Positions 33,801-44,610 of a stretch of DNA of 64,000 nucleotides are shown one piece after another. How positions within the stretch are numbered: the stretch's first letter is position 1; the number at the start of each line of letters is the position of its first letter. The position numbers and the translations under genes were made by a program. Origin of the DNA: Dysidea avara. Its lineage: Eukaryota > Porifera > Demospongiae > Dictyoceratida > Dysideidae. The notes under the pieces were generated by a model. That model had not been told where the DNA came from. It ran no database searches and worked only from the letters and a program-made list of their open reading frames with translations. The stretch is taken from positions 29,636,973-29,700,972 of the forward strand of contig NC_089273.1 of NCBI RefSeq assembly GCF_963678975.1, written 5' to 3'.

Positions 33801-36800
33801 ACTGCTCAAAAGCATAATAGGTTATCTTCAAAGCGTAATTGGCTCAAACCTATTGATTGATTGATTGATTATAATTTTAACCACTCAACAATCAGCAAAA
33901 TGTTCATGTAAGCAGGACAACACAAAGCAACTACAGAAAAAAAAACAAGAACAGCAAGAGCTGTGATTGAGTTTACAGATTGGATAGTATGTTCTAGCAC
34001 TAATGCAGAAATTCATATGTGGCTTAAAATGAGGTATTCATTAGAGGTGTACCAATATGAGTTTTTGGCATGTACAGATATCCGATATTGATGCAACCAA
34101 AAGAAGCCGATAACTGATAGTCGATCTGATATTTGCAGTAATATTTTAAGCAAACAAAAGTGTACATTTACCTACTCTACAACAACATGTGTATGTATTC
34201 ATTGCTATACCCTGCCTGTGGTGGTATACAGCTTGGGTTTCTATTGTGCAATCCAGACAATTAGGCACCCACAAACATTTTATGTATACTCCCATGAAGC
34301 CTTAAGCGGATATTTCTGTATTACTCTGCATTCTAAAGGCTTGTGAGAAAGCTGGAACAGCAAGTTTCCTTGGTTATCCTGTGACTCTTCTTTTATTACA
34401 AAGGTACTCTATAACTGCTTCATTTGTAAAGACTGTGATAAGCTTTCCAGCAACAAACACTAGAATCATGTGTATTTGTATGGCTTCTCGTAGTGTAGTG
34501 CTTGTTTCATAGTGAACAATAAGCTTGACAGTAAGCCACTGGCACTAAAGAGCCACATAGATAACGTAGAAAACCAATGCATAATCTGTTTATGTACAAA
34601 TTATTGCTACTGTATAAGTATCGGTAGCGATATCGGTCCTCCTACTATTCTGTACTGTTACCGATATTGGTAAAAATTACCATATCGATGGCCGATATTG
34701 TAGCCGATCCGATTATCGGTACACCTCTAGTATTCATAATGTAAATTCAATCTATTTGTACTGGTTACAGTGATCACAGGGTAACAGATATCTTACATTT
34801 AAAGTGAGCAATATTTTACTCATAGAAGTATAGAGGATCAGGGCTAAGTACAATATAACAACAACAGTATAGGTAACAGTGGGTAATAGTAGACAACAGT
34901 AGGTAACAGTGCATAATAGTGGGTGACAGTACGTATCAGTAGTTAATAGTGGGTAAATTGGGAAACAGTAGGTAACTACAGGCAACAGTAGGTAACAGTA
35001 GGAAACTACAAGCAACAGTGGGTAACAGTAGTTGTGATCGTTTATGTGGTGACACATGATTGGCTGTCAGCAATTAACAAAGCAGAAGATGTTGCTAATG
35101 AAAACAACAAAAAGGAAAGGATACAAGACTCCGTATAGATTTGTGGCTTACTCCAGGTACTTCTACTTTGTTATAAACACTTTCCATCACAGTATCACTG
35201 TGATGGAAAAGGTACTGTGGTATCTTTTATCTCAGTAAGTTATTCATATGAAGCAACAAATCTGTTTGTGGTTATTTATAGGTTTCTTAATAGTGGTCAC
35301 CTTAATTACTGAATTGCAATCATAGCAATGAAACCTTACAGTTTTGACTAATTTCATAAGGGCTGAGCATATATTCCAATACAGTAAACTACTATTCATT
35401 TGATCCCTAATTTGTTGATCATGAAGAATACATTGACCCAAGTCTTAATTCTGTAGACCAATTCACATGCAAGTTACAGCTGCTGGTTTAAAATTTTAGT
35501 TGCTGTACAAATTAATTTCCTTGAAATCCAGCACATTAATTGAAAAACTTCTGTTATACAACAAGCTGAAACCTGTTAATGGACACTATAATTTCTAATA
35601 TTGCAGATACACAATAAAGAGAGTTTGGAAATGCTACGATGGTATGGGTTTTGCTGAAACAGTGTCACATACTACATGACATCGTACATACGTATCACCT
35701 AGGCAACACCAAAAATGAAGAAAGTTGGTATGTAGGTGCAGATTAAGCTGGTCTGACCTGGATTGGATCACGTGCTAGTGTAACGATGTGTATGTGTTGT
35801 AACACATCATAACATAGCCCTGATTCTTTCGTGAGCCACGCCCACTTATGTAAATACCTGTCTGTAGGCATATGGTAGCCACACCCGCTTATCAGTCTGT
35901 AGGTATGCATGAATCAACATCTGCTTGCAGGCTTATGTAGAGCCGTGCCCACTAATCAGTTGTTATTGTATATAGTACTGTGATTAACTCTATAATTGTA
36001 TATAGGCTTTGTGAAAAGCAGGCTATTAAGTGGTCATGAGCTTGCAAAAAATGTTTACTCATATAAGAAAAAAATTAGGAATTTTAAATTAGAGTAGGGA
36101 CAGTGTATAGTGCTGCAATAAAAAGTACTGAAACAAGCTGGATTGGAGTAGTATGTAATTAAAGTTAATTATGCACTTTACAACACTAATATGTGCAGTA
36201 TGGATAAAGCAATGGGAAACATAGTCACAAGTGAGGCCTCAAACTTAAGCAGCTATATGCACTTACGTATCTCCAGCTCAGGCATCACCTCATTTGTAGC
36301 CAATAGGTTAGCCACACGTTCATGCAATATGGACAAAGTAGCACATCTGTGCCTAAAAATTTTCCTGGTAATAACATTATTGTACTCACACGGTGCTAAT
36401 GTACAAAAAGTACGTTATAAATATTAATTATTCAATGCAGGAAAAATTCACTGATCAAAGTACCAATATGGAAAAGTTTATTGGTAGCAGAATTTACAAA
36501 TTTTCTTCATATTGCCAAATCATATTCTTGGTAAAAGTTGCATGCTTACCAAGACGTACAATCACCCATATTGCATGGAATATCATACCTGGCTCAGGAG
36601 TAGGAGGATTTGATGATGATTCCCCAGGTTCACCTGCTGCAGAATGAGATAAAAACAACACATTTACACAATCAAATTAAAGGTAAACTGTAACTATCTT
36701 TTATTAATAAAACTTTAATTTGCAGATTTATTGCATCATGTGTGTTTGCACAATAATTAAAATAGCTGTTATGCTTGCTAAGACTTATTTTTTATGTAAT

Positions 36801-37547
36801 AAAAAGAAATTTGCTACGTAATATTAAAGAAAACATCCACCGAAATACAGTGTGTGAGCATGTGTGTGTGTGTCCGTATGTGTGTATATGAGTGTGCATA
36901 GGTGTGTGTGAGTGAGTGCGTGTGTACTATAGAATACAAACTAAAATTTAAATTATTACATACTTTCCCTTGTTCAAAGTTTACAAATGCGATGCAGCTA
37001 ATATGTGTATGCATGAATTAATTCAGTTCAGTTCAGTTGTTAATAACAATTGTAATCCATACAACTGTAGGTCAGATTGAGTTCCCTCTCATATGCTTTT
37101 TGTGAAAAGTTGTCTTCTCCATGGGGCAAACAAGTAACTCAAAAAAAGCCGTACAGAATGCTGTACCATGATTAATCTACCATGATTAATCTTATTACAC
37201 GGTAACATGAGCTAACTTATGATTTACACATATCCCTTACATTTTCCCATTGCTGCCCATATCTTTAAGGCCAGTTTAGACATTGGACCACCAATCTCCT
37301 TGTCATATTCATTCATTACTTTGAGAAGTCTCTCAAAGTACATATCGATGTTGCGTTTCACTACATCATCAAGGAAATACAATGCCTTGTCTGGCTCTGT
37401 CTTTTCTGCTATCATTGAAGCCTTTTGATTTCCAGCAAAGAAATTTTCTGATTCCAGCTTACTCACAAATTTTGCAACATTCATTGGCAAATCCAATAGG
37501 TCTGGTTGAAATTTTCGAAAAGCTTTTTCTGCAGACATTCCTGCCAT
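27549..37547 (-). CDS. CARD-like plus Death domain adaptor (CRADD/RAIDD-like layout), six exons
   Basis: Coding exons are 37547-37241, 36636-36589, 33128-33084, 28142-28092, 27947-27873 and 27838-27549. They sum to 816 nt, giving 271 residues and a TGA stop. Each junction has AG/GT borders and all five introns are phase 1, so the frame stays open across the joins. Residues about 15-100 form an all-helical CARD-like domain. Residues 103-175 are a Ser/Pro/charged linker with basic clusters (PRKRK, KKRKRS) that could act as nuclear localisation signals. Residues about 180-265 form a Death domain. Proteins with this order, such as CRADD, act as cytosolic or nuclear adaptors that bring caspases to Death-domain partners; that role is inferred here. 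Introns of about 3.5 and 4.9 kb are full of MITEs. An AATAAA lies 25 nt after the stop. The CARD call is less certain than the Death domain call. The start is the first ATG of exon 1; an upstream untranslated exon is possible. Confidence 0.72.
27873..27947 (-). CDS. Exon 5: linker leading into the Death domain
   Basis: 75 nt, phase 1 to phase 1, encoding GAAGSNFDAPSTSKS then VLLTDKILSS. Acceptor atttacaaaag and donor ATCTA|gtaagt. The following intron is only 34 nt (27839-27872). The split codon A|TG gives Met176, which joins straight into the Death-domain exon. Confidence 0.65.
28092..28142 (-). CDS. Exon 4: second basic linker exon
   Basis: 51 nt, phase 1 to phase 1, encoding EDPDTRKKFLKKRKRS. 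Acceptor ttaccgcag and donor ATCTG|gtaagtg are both strong. Together with exon 3 it gives two Lys/Arg clusters about 15-20 residues apart. It can be skipped in frame. Confidence 0.65.
28583..28674. repeat. Inverted repeat with arms of about 36 bp
   Basis: AGCACTAGGG...ACTAATACAG is mirrored by CTGTATTAGT...CTCGTGCT with a loop of about 19 nt and a few mismatches. Lies in intron 3 of the CARD/Death gene. Confidence 0.6.
29081..29810. mobile_element. 730-bp TIR element with GTCGAC-rich ends
   Basis: Ends GCGTAAGCGATCGATTGTCG and the complement of ATTCGATCGCTTACGC, flanked by TA on both sides. Several GTCGAC motifs occur inside, and it is GC-richer than its surroundings. A short frame MEDKEDLFSVLADPSIIA is present but stops. 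Lies within intron 3. Confidence 0.75.
29898..29960. repeat. Short tandem repeat, three units of about 21 bp
   Basis: TTAGACCCTTTTCATGTTTA repeated three times with a one-base length change. Confidence 0.8.
30141..30273. repeat. 133-bp near-perfect palindrome
   Basis: AGACTTCAGACCACAGGGGT at the left and its complement at the right end, with an inner GGCGCCTGAGCG hairpin. The GC-rich centre contrasts with the AT-rich flanks. Likely a foldback element end or snap-back remnant in intron 3. Confidence 0.75.
31713..31830. mobile_element. Small palindromic element nested in the composite
   Basis: AAAACTAGAGCAA at the left is mirrored by TTGCTCTAGTTTT at the right; inner mirrored segments are AAATTGTCATTTAATTGGCT and GCAGCCAAATAACAATTTAA. 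Confidence 0.65.
31832..32485. mobile_element. Family T element, copy 2 (nested)
   Basis: Ends TGACCATCTCAACAAAGAACC and GGTTTTCACTGAGACAGTCA, related to 21,365-22,020 in inverted orientation. A 124-codon open frame crosses it and shares the SRK-KEIDLYSDY-KNKL stretch with copy 1, but no known domain is seen. Confidence 0.7.
33084..33128 (-). CDS. Exon 3: basic linker with candidate NLS
   Basis: 45 nt, phase 1 to phase 1, encoding REPRKRKISKSDSP. Acceptor caatttctgtag and donor TCCTA|gtaagta match metazoan consensus. PRKRK is a monopartite-NLS-like cluster. It sits alone between introns of about 3.5 and 4.9 kb, so it would be missed by ORF-based annotation. The exon can be skipped in frame. 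Confidence 0.6.
33417..33862. repeat. Repeat family with TATTATGCTCC motifs, copy 2
   Basis: Inverted relative to 20,012-20,394. Both flanks carry ATTGATTGATTGATT, either a 15-bp target duplication or insertion into an ATTG repeat. It lies in intron 3-4 territory upstream of exon 3 of the CARD/Death gene. Confidence 0.6.
34042..34729. mobile_element. hAT-type MITE, 688 bp, copy 1
   Basis: Ends TAGAGGTGTACC and GGTACACCTCTA, flanked by GTATTCAT on both sides (34034-34041 and 34730-34737). Sub-terminal CCGATAT motifs are frequent. An 8-bp duplication and TAGAGGTG ends are typical of hAT elements. Inserted in intron 2 of the CARD/Death gene. Confidence 0.9.
34862..35032. repeat. Minisatellite with 10-bp unit
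   Basis: Variants of GTAACAGTAG and GTAATAGTGG in tandem. The minus-strand open frame across it is Tyr/Leu/Pro-rich because of the repeat and is not a gene. Confidence 0.85.
35181..35209. repeat. 13-bp perfect hairpin
   Basis: TTTCCATCACAGT and its exact complement separated by three bases. Confidence 0.7.
35250..36580. other. Intron 2 DNA without recognised elements
   Basis: AT-rich. It contains diverged repeats around 35,830-35,960 (AGCCACGCCCACTTAT-like motifs) and loosely repeated ATATGGA-AAAGT stretches at 36,195-36,480. Confidence 0.35.
36589..36636 (-). CDS. Exon 2: Ser/Pro/Glu-rich linker
   Basis: Exactly 48 nt, phase 1 to phase 1, encoding a GEPGESSSNPPTPEP-type linker that looks disordered. 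Acceptor ctcattctgcag and donor CCAG|gtatga. The acceptor is followed by another CAG, a NAGNAG arrangement that would allow loss of one residue. Because it is a multiple of three in matched phase, it can be skipped without changing the frame. Confidence 0.65.
37241..37547 (-). CDS. Exon 1: CARD-like N-terminal domain
   Basis: Encodes residues 1-102 plus one base. Starts MAGMSAEKAFRKF and contains the stretch EKTEPDKALYFLDDVV followed by a helix with FERLLKVMNEYDKE. The pattern of a short helix, a D-K-A-x-x-F-L-D motif and then an F-x-x-L-L helix resembles CARD helices 3-5. The donor is AAAAT|gtaagg, phase 1. A possible acceptor (ctcctacatag) lies 8 nt before the ATG on the coding strand, so the 5' UTR may be spliced. 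It could be another death-fold subtype such as a DED or a divergent DD; a profile search would decide. Confidence 0.65.
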
Positions 37548-37689
37548 TTTCTAATCTATGTAGGAGTGAAACAAACCATGGTAACAAAAAGATTATGAAA
37601 TACAGTACACATGCATGCATAAACAAACACTGTGTTTTGAATGCTTTGTACGTAAGTAGTACGTAAGTAACTCTGCATTCTAATTGAAA

Positions 37690-38215
37690 TCCTTTAATGG
37701 TTTCTTGGTACACTGTAATGTTCCTAACAAGTACTGTTTCCACAAGTACAAGAGAAAATTAGGAAATTGCAGGGAAAGGAATGCTACCACCAAATCGACA
37801 CTTTTCGCTGTCAGCAAAGATGAATGGGACACAAAGGAGGACACTGGTAGGTCCATGAAGAATGCATTGTACGTACTGCGGTATGCCAAAAGGCACCAGT
37901 CGGGCCAAAGTGACGTTGAACAGTGAAAAATTCAAGCCCATAGCTTTAGCCGTTATCGAGTTACACTTGTCTGAAGGCATCAGGCAATCAGTCAGTCAGT
38001 CAGTAGAAAATTCCGTTAAATAAATAATTTTTAAAATTCTGTAGCAACTTGTTGAAAGCGTTTCGGGTCGATCTGAAAGCTGGTTTGGGCTTAGTAATAC
38101 TGCCTCATCATCGTCAGGGAAAATTGAAGTTGTTTTTCGGTGATATTTATCTGTGGGCTACGCCTACTCCTTTGTGGTCCCTACTATACAGTTACTATCA
38201 TACTGTATGATTGAT
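37690..38215 (+). repeat. Dispersed repeat family R, copy upstream of the CARD/Death gene
   Basis: Inverted relative to 19,316-19,995 and sharing the same terminal CCTACTCCTTTGTGGTCCCT and the KDEW-TKEDTG coding-like stretch. It lies just upstream of exon 1 of the minus-strand CARD/Death gene, so it may form part of its promoter region. Confidence 0.6.
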
Positions 38216-38219
38216 TGAT

Positions 38220-40060
38220 ATTATATGTGACTGAATTTGACAAAACAAGGCTTCGATGCACAAAGCCTCGTTAGAAGATATGGCGATTTTAAGGAATCAT
38301 TGTGTAATAACTTCCCAGTGCCTACAGCTGTGCAAACAAAATTTGTACCAATTATTCATCTATTTACTAGCTATCACTGAGTGGGTGTATACATCTCTGA
38401 TACCCAAAATTTGCCCTGTTTTGGGAAGCTTTTTTCGAGCAGGTAATAATATCACAGGTGGCAGTAATAGGGTGGGAGGGTGGTGGGTGGGCTTAATATA
38501 GGGGTATAGAATGAAATAAGAAGACGATTGGAATCCAGAGGCCAAGTTTGGGCTCTCCATGGCCCTCAAATCACTCCAAATTGACTGAGAACACTATTGG
38601 CGAGTTCTCTGTGAAGTCCCAGCTCACTACACACCATTATCACAAAGCCATGGCCATTTAATGGCGCAAATCTCCCACTCGTGGCTTTGACAGGGTCGGA
38701 AGAAAGCTGCTACAGAAACCAGACTTGCCAGTCCTGAAGGAAGTACAGTGTGGAATATGATAGTGTATTAGACCAGCAATCCATTTCTGGTAAAAACGTA
38801 AGTTTGATTTTGTGTGTGTGGAAGCCTTGTTATATGAAATCCGGTCACATATGATATTGGTATTGATATTAATGTCAACTCTATGTACTGTTAAACTAAT
38901 ATACCTCAGTACGCAAACCTCAAAGGTGCAGTGGGTTGCCCTTACCCAAATTCACTAAACTTGGTCTCATTAGATGAGTTGAATTATACAGATTAAGAAA
39001 CCACCTGAACGAATGGCTTAACTGGCCATTCTACAAAAATATACACACAAAACATATGAAAAAAACAATGTTTCTTCATAATAAAATATTGTACTTGGAT
39101 GTGTAAATTTGCCATACAAAGCTCACTCTTCTCCATTGGTCGTATTCACTTGACACACAATTAATGATTCTGATAAATGCAACCCCATCTTTATAAACTG
39201 AAGTATGCGGAAGTTGTGATGCATTGTTTGAGAGAGTGTTATTTTTCCGTAATTTTTGATTCATAAAATTAAATGTACAATAACTGCGACAAAGTTTTTG
39301 ATGTGACATATCAAAACATTTGTCAACTTTTACCGTACAATATAAAAATCTTTAATGTAAAATACACGTTGAAATGACACCTAGTAAATACGGCTCCACA
39401 ACTTCCGCATACTTTAATTTACAGAGATCTGATATGGCTCATCAGAACCCTCGATCAATATGGTGAATTGAGTGATATATACTGTAGGAGTTTGTGAAGT
39501 GACCAAGAGAAAAGGCAGGATAGAACCTTGTATTGCCAAAATCTGAATTCAGATACGTAATAAAACAACGGGAAAATCCTGTTTATTCGTATGTTTTACA
39601 ATGTAATTCGGTATAATAATTGGTTAGGCACTTACTTCGGGTGGATTCTTAATCAGCAAGTGTTGACACATACAGTAGAATGATACCAAGTTTAGCTAAT
39701 TCGGTTTAGGGTGGGATTTTCCCACTCAAGTAATTAAATTCTCCAACATAAATTACATGGGGATACATAATAATAATTATGTTGTAATCAATAGTAAATA
39801 AATGTTACTATGGTAACAGGTAACACTAGAGCATTACTTTGTGTGGAATCATGTAGAGCGATTCAAGGGCTTCAATTTTTGTATCATGTAATCTAAAGAT
39901 TATGGGTGCTAATGCTTGCTTTTTTGCATTTTTTGTATTGAGCACAAATGCATGCATTTTACAAGAAATGACAGCTGTCAACAACATTTTTCAACCAACT
40001 GATTTGACTAAGCTAAGACTGCCAAAATGACATGGAGTTAATTTTTAGCTGTTATAGCAT
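38220..40060. other. Unassigned DNA upstream of the CARD/Death gene
   Basis: No gene recognised. It includes a G-rich GGGTGGGAGGGTGGTGGGTG tract at 38,470-38,490. The promoter of the minus-strand gene may lie in 37,550-38,800, but no clear core element was identified. Confidence 0.3.
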
Positions 40061-40064
40061 AACT

Positions 40065-42604
40065 CAGCAATTATCGACCATCAGTTATTATCGACCAAAA
40101 CATTTAACTTATTATCGCCTATTTAATTGATGAAGCTTTTCCGGAGAATCAAAAATTCACGTACGTTTAGCTGATACATGCTACAATGCCGAAACGATCT
40201 CACGGATTTAGATCCCGAAGCGATGCTGCTAAACAAGGGTGGAAGACCAGGAAGGCGAGGTTGAACGCTAGTGATTCAATGAGTCCTCAAGTAGACATTC
40301 CTGTGACTACACTGAGACTGGTCCGCCTAAGAAGCGTAAGCAGTGGGATGAAACCTCGATGATTCATGCTATGGACACTGTGAAGTCAGGTGAATTGAAG
40401 GTGAATCAAGCTGCCAGGGAGTTTTGCGCTTGAAAGACAGGATTTCAGGTCGAGTAAGGCACGGAAGGAACCCAGGACCTGAGCCATATCTAACCAACGA
40501 TGAGGAAAGTAGCTTAGCTAGTTTTTTGATCACTGCTTGCAAAATGGGGCATGAGAAAACCAAGCAAGAAGTTCTTCGTATTGTGAAATGAATTGTGGAG
40601 AAAAAGAATCCTGATAATAATATGGATGGCTTTAAAGGAGAAGGATTGTGGCAAGGTTTTATGAAAAGACACAATGAATTGTCACTCCGATGCTCTGACC
40701 CACTCTCTAATTGTCGATCAAATGCTGTAACAAAGGCTTCCCTTGACTACTATTACTCACTGTTGAAGGAGACATTGAAGAAAAATGGCTTGTTGAATAA
40801 GAGTACATGCATTTACAATATGGATGAAACGGAGATGCCACTGGACAGCAAACAGCTTAAGAGAATTGCTCCAAAGGGATTGAAGAAAGTGTATGGTCCA
40901 TCATTTGGTAACAAAACACAAATAACTGTTTTGTCCTGTGCAAATGCTGTGGGAACAATGTTGCCATCTATGGTAATATTTAAAGGGGAGCGCTTTAACT
41001 ATGATTTTATGAAAGGAGAGGTGCCAGACACTGTATTCGGGATGTCACCAAATGGATGGATTGACCAGGATTTATTTACCTAGTGGCTGCAGAAACTGTT
41101 CATTCCCAGTATTTCACCAGCACGACCAGTCATACTCCTCTTAGATGGACACTCTTCCCATTATAATCCTGAAGCCATTGCAATAGCTGCTGAAGAAAAG
41201 ATTATTATATTTTGTCTTCCACCACACACAACTCATGTAGCACAGCCACTTGATGTAAGTTTTTTTGGCCCACTTAAACAGCTTTGGGCAAAGGTGTGTA
41301 ATGATTACATGAGTGACAACCCTGGAAGGCTAGTGACAAAATTTCAGTTTTCTGTACTCTTTTGGTTTCAGACAATCAATCCAGCAACAATTATATCTGG
41401 CTTTCGTAAAGTTGGAGTGTGCCCTTTCAATGCTACCACCACCAAACCTTACATAGATGTAGGTGATGCATCAGATGAAATTCCATCTTCCAGCAGTGGT
41501 GGGTCATTTAATCATGATGATAATGGCATTCCCAATCAGTATCTGGGTAATGTGGAGGGTCTAGTGCACCATGATGAGGATGCTCGCATAAAATTATTTC
41601 AATGGAGATTCAATAATGGATATGATATTTATGATGATCCATTGTATTTAGATTGGTTAAGGCAAGAACATCCAGACAGTCTACCGGCCCCGGAACACCT
41701 TAATCAACATGTCGACCCACTAGCCACTGAAGTGTCAATTACATCAGTAGCTGCTTCTTGACTTACTGGTAATTCATTAGCAGTGAGATCAAAGTCTTGA
41801 GGGTTCGTCAACTTCTCTTTTTTCGAGTTTGTCATCAACCAAAGAACTTATATCTGAGTTAAAAGGACTTGTAATTCCAAAAGTTAATGTAAATAGGAAA
41901 GGCAAAGGAAAAGCTTGAGTGTTGACCAGTCATGAAGCTTTAAAGGAACTCATTGAGAAAGAAAAGAAAAAAGAAGAAGAGGAGGCTAAACAGAAGAGAC
42001 GGGAAGAACGAGAGCGAAAGAAAATTGAAAAACAAGAAGAAAAGGCTCGGAAGGATGAAATTAGGCAAAAGAAGCAGACAGACAAGGCTTTAAAGAAGAA
42101 AACTAGAAAGAAACAAACTGATGTAGAACATCCTGATCCTGTCATTGATGAATCAGATGCAGAACCAGAGTCTAGTGACAGTGGGCTACAAAGCCATGAA
42201 ATTTCTAATAATGAATGTGCATTTTGTTTCGGTTTATATGATGATAATTTTTCAGCAACAGGAAGGTTACAGAGAGAGTGGATACAGTGCACAAGGGTGA
42301 CATGCAAGAAATGGATGCACTATGATTGTTTGAGTGATATGTATGTGTGTGGACTTTGTAAAATGCTTTTATGTTAATTGATAGCTAGCTATATTTGTAT
42401 GCATAACTCTGTGTGTGAACATTCAATTTTATTCATTTTTCTTGTAGACAATTTTCTTGTGCAGCTGATTAGAGTGTTTATATTGAATCAGTGGTACTTC
42501 AAACTTTGGTTAGTGAAATTCCCCGTTTATTGATAATGGTCGATAATTGATAATCAATTTATACATAGAAGTCGATAATACATTGAGACCGTCGATAATC
42601 GCTG
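40065..42604 (+). mobile_element. Decayed pogo/Tigger-type DNA transposon, 2.5 kb
   Basis: Ends CAGCAATTATCGACC and the complement CAGCGATTATCGACG, each followed by further TTATCGACC copies (sub-terminal repeats on both sides). It encloses a broken transposase. No TA or other target duplication is visible at these borders, so the exact ends may be slightly off or eroded. Confidence 0.8.
40186..42377 (+). pseudogene. Transposase of the pogo/Tigger/Jerky DDE superfamily, broken
   Basis: Starts MPKRSHGFRSRSDAAKQGW at 40186. Pieces in order: a Pipsqueak-type helix-turn-helix (AMDTVKSGELKVNQAAREF near 40,370-40,430), a CENPB-like linker (40,595 on), and a DDE_1 catalytic domain with three acidic sites still present: YNMDET (about 40,815), LLDGHSSHY (about 41,140) and AQPLDVSFFGPLK (about 41,240). 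After it come a Lys/Glu-rich coiled stretch (41,940-42,120) and a C-terminal Cys/His finger (CAFC...CTRVTCKKWMHYDCL...CGLC), as found in this transposase group. Damage includes frameshifts before 40,440, TGA at 40589, TAG at 41081, a TGA near 41,760 and a frame change before 41,919. It cannot make a full protein. Confidence 0.85.
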
Positions 42605-42960
42605 GATCGCTACGCAATGCTCCACAACCAATCATTTTATGCTACTTTTGATGGTGGGTTTGTATTTTGATAGCAAGGATGGTAAAGAGTGGTACCATTC
42701 ACCTTTCAAATTTCGTGATTCTACGATGTTGCGTGACGAAGTTATAACAGATAAACGGTTAGCTGGTCGATAATACCTAATATATAATCCATAGTAAAAC
42801 TTGATGTTACGCAAGATTTTATTTGACCACTTCAGTTTACAATTCCCAATAGCAAGGTTTGATATGAACAGAGTTTTAGTATCACGTTTCTGACTCCCTG
42901 CTACACAGGCTTTCAGTAGCCTTCTTTAAAGGTCACTAGTGGGATAGTGACTTATAATAA

Positions 42961-44411
42961 TGCACCTCTCTATGTAATCCCCGACTACCACTGATACAGA
43001 CTGAGGTGGGGGAAGGTGGGGATTTTCATCACTGAAAATTACAATTCCCCACCTATTGGTAGTGATGTCCTACAAAAAACCGACACCTCTCAATTAGCAC
43101 ATATGACACACACCATATAAAGCACTACTAACATGCAACCTCTACTGAAAATTTCAGATCAATACTGTATTCTATAGTGAAGTTACAGCTACTACAATGT
43201 CATTAAAAATTAGGTCCATTTTACATAGGAAAAATGGCACCGAAGGGAAAATTAGCTAGTGATTTCTACATTTTAAATAAAACTATACTGATTCAAATTG
43301 TTTGTATAAGCTACTTATACCATTCTTAATATATCTACAGGTAAAAAGCTGGACATAGTGCTTTCAACCATGTATCAAACTTAAAACAGGGAAAATTGCT
43401 GCTTCCTTAATTCTAGGGAAATACCTTCAGTAATCCCATTTAGACCAATAATTTCCATTAAAATTTATTGTATCATTTCAGCATACAGCCTTATCTTATC
43501 ACACAACTGTCCAATGCCAATATTCTATCCATTCAATAACACTACAAAGCACATAAACTGGATTGCGGAGTTAGTATGCACAATGCTCAGCTCAACTACA
43601 TTACAAATATATTAAAAACAACTTAATACACTCGATTGAAGTCCGTACATGAGAAAAATATAGCGTTATATTGCATACAGACAGTAAAATTGGGTATAAA
43701 CGGCTGCTATACTAACTGTACCTTGAATTTTTGGCTTGTACGCTTGTCAGATTTGAAATCAGCACTATTGAAAGCCTACGAAACCATGTAGGCCCCTCAA
43801 ATCCAGCTGTAATGTTGCGGAAATACCATCATACTGAAACAACTAGCTAGTGCCATCGCCGTAATACATTTTGTCCCTAATTATCCGAAGACTAAATTTT
43901 AATGTATTTTTGACTTTGAAATACAATAACTTCGTAATTATAAAACAAACTAAGTTGAATTAAACTTTATTTAGAAGCGCAAGCATCCAGGAACGAAATT
44001 TCGCTTATTGATAACTTGTTGAAAGTAAGTATTGGTTGTTAAAGAATATTATACAGCTCTGTACTAAAAATACGAGGTTGGATATCACTGCAATTGGGGG
44101 AAGTATGGTGATGCAAACCCTGACCAAGCTCCTTCAAGCCTCAACTTGCAAACCCCGGGAAACTGGGGCTAGGAGGGGATTTGAACGGTCATGTGGCGTT
44201 GGTCTAGTGATGAGTTGGTGCGAGTGGATTCTAATGAATGTAGTAGTTAGCGCCCCAGACAAATTGAAAGCACACACTTTTGCTGCCTGAGTGAATTTCT
44301 TTAGTGAAGACATATCCCCACTATGTCGGGGAAATTTAGCGATCAATCCCCCCACCATCCCCCACCCTCAGCCCGTATCAGTGGTAGTCTGGGATTACAT
44401 TGATAGGTGCA
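42961..44411. mobile_element. 1.45-kb TIR element
   Basis: The left end TGCACCTCTCTATGTAATCC and the sub-terminal GACTACCACTGATAC are mirrored at the right by GTATCAGTGGTAGTC and GGATTACATTGATAGGTGCA. Purine-rich GGTGGGGGAAGGTGGGG lies next to each end. No transposase recognised. A sequence on the minus strand near 44,190 resembles a tRNA B box (GTTCAAATCCC). Confidence 0.75.
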
Positions 44412-44610
44412 TAATTAACACTCCTGCAGCTGAGTTAAGGACTGATCTTCTCTAGCATGTTTTCTAACAAAGCAAGATTGTTATTTCTTGCATTGAAGCA
44501 AGACTGCATGGTGGTCTTATTGGCTTACTGCCAGAAGTTACCCCATATAAGTTGTGGGGGACGCACTATTGATAAATGTAGTACTTACCCCCTACTTGGC
44601 CTTTATGTAA

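Noticed and set aside
34752-35057. 101-codon Tyr/Leu/Pro-rich frame on the minus strand
   Set aside because: It reads through a 10-bp minisatellite; composition is set by the repeat.
36340-36425. Additional minus-strand exon between exons 2 and 3 (AG...ATAC|gtaagtg, with HERVANLLATNEV in one frame)
   Set aside because: Length is 86 nt, so it would break the phase-1 chain, and the required frame hits a stop. It could be an alternative exon, but nothing supports it.
40369-40674. 101-codon minus-strand frame
   Set aside because: Overlaps the transposase helix-turn-helix region in antisense; no domain.
41930-42307. 125-codon Ser/Phe-rich frame on the minus strand
   Set aside because: Antisense shadow of the Lys/Glu-rich part of the transposase.
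44150-44260. tRNA gene on the minus strand (GTTCAAATCCC)
   Set aside because: Only a B-box-like motif is present; no A box at the right distance and no paired arms.
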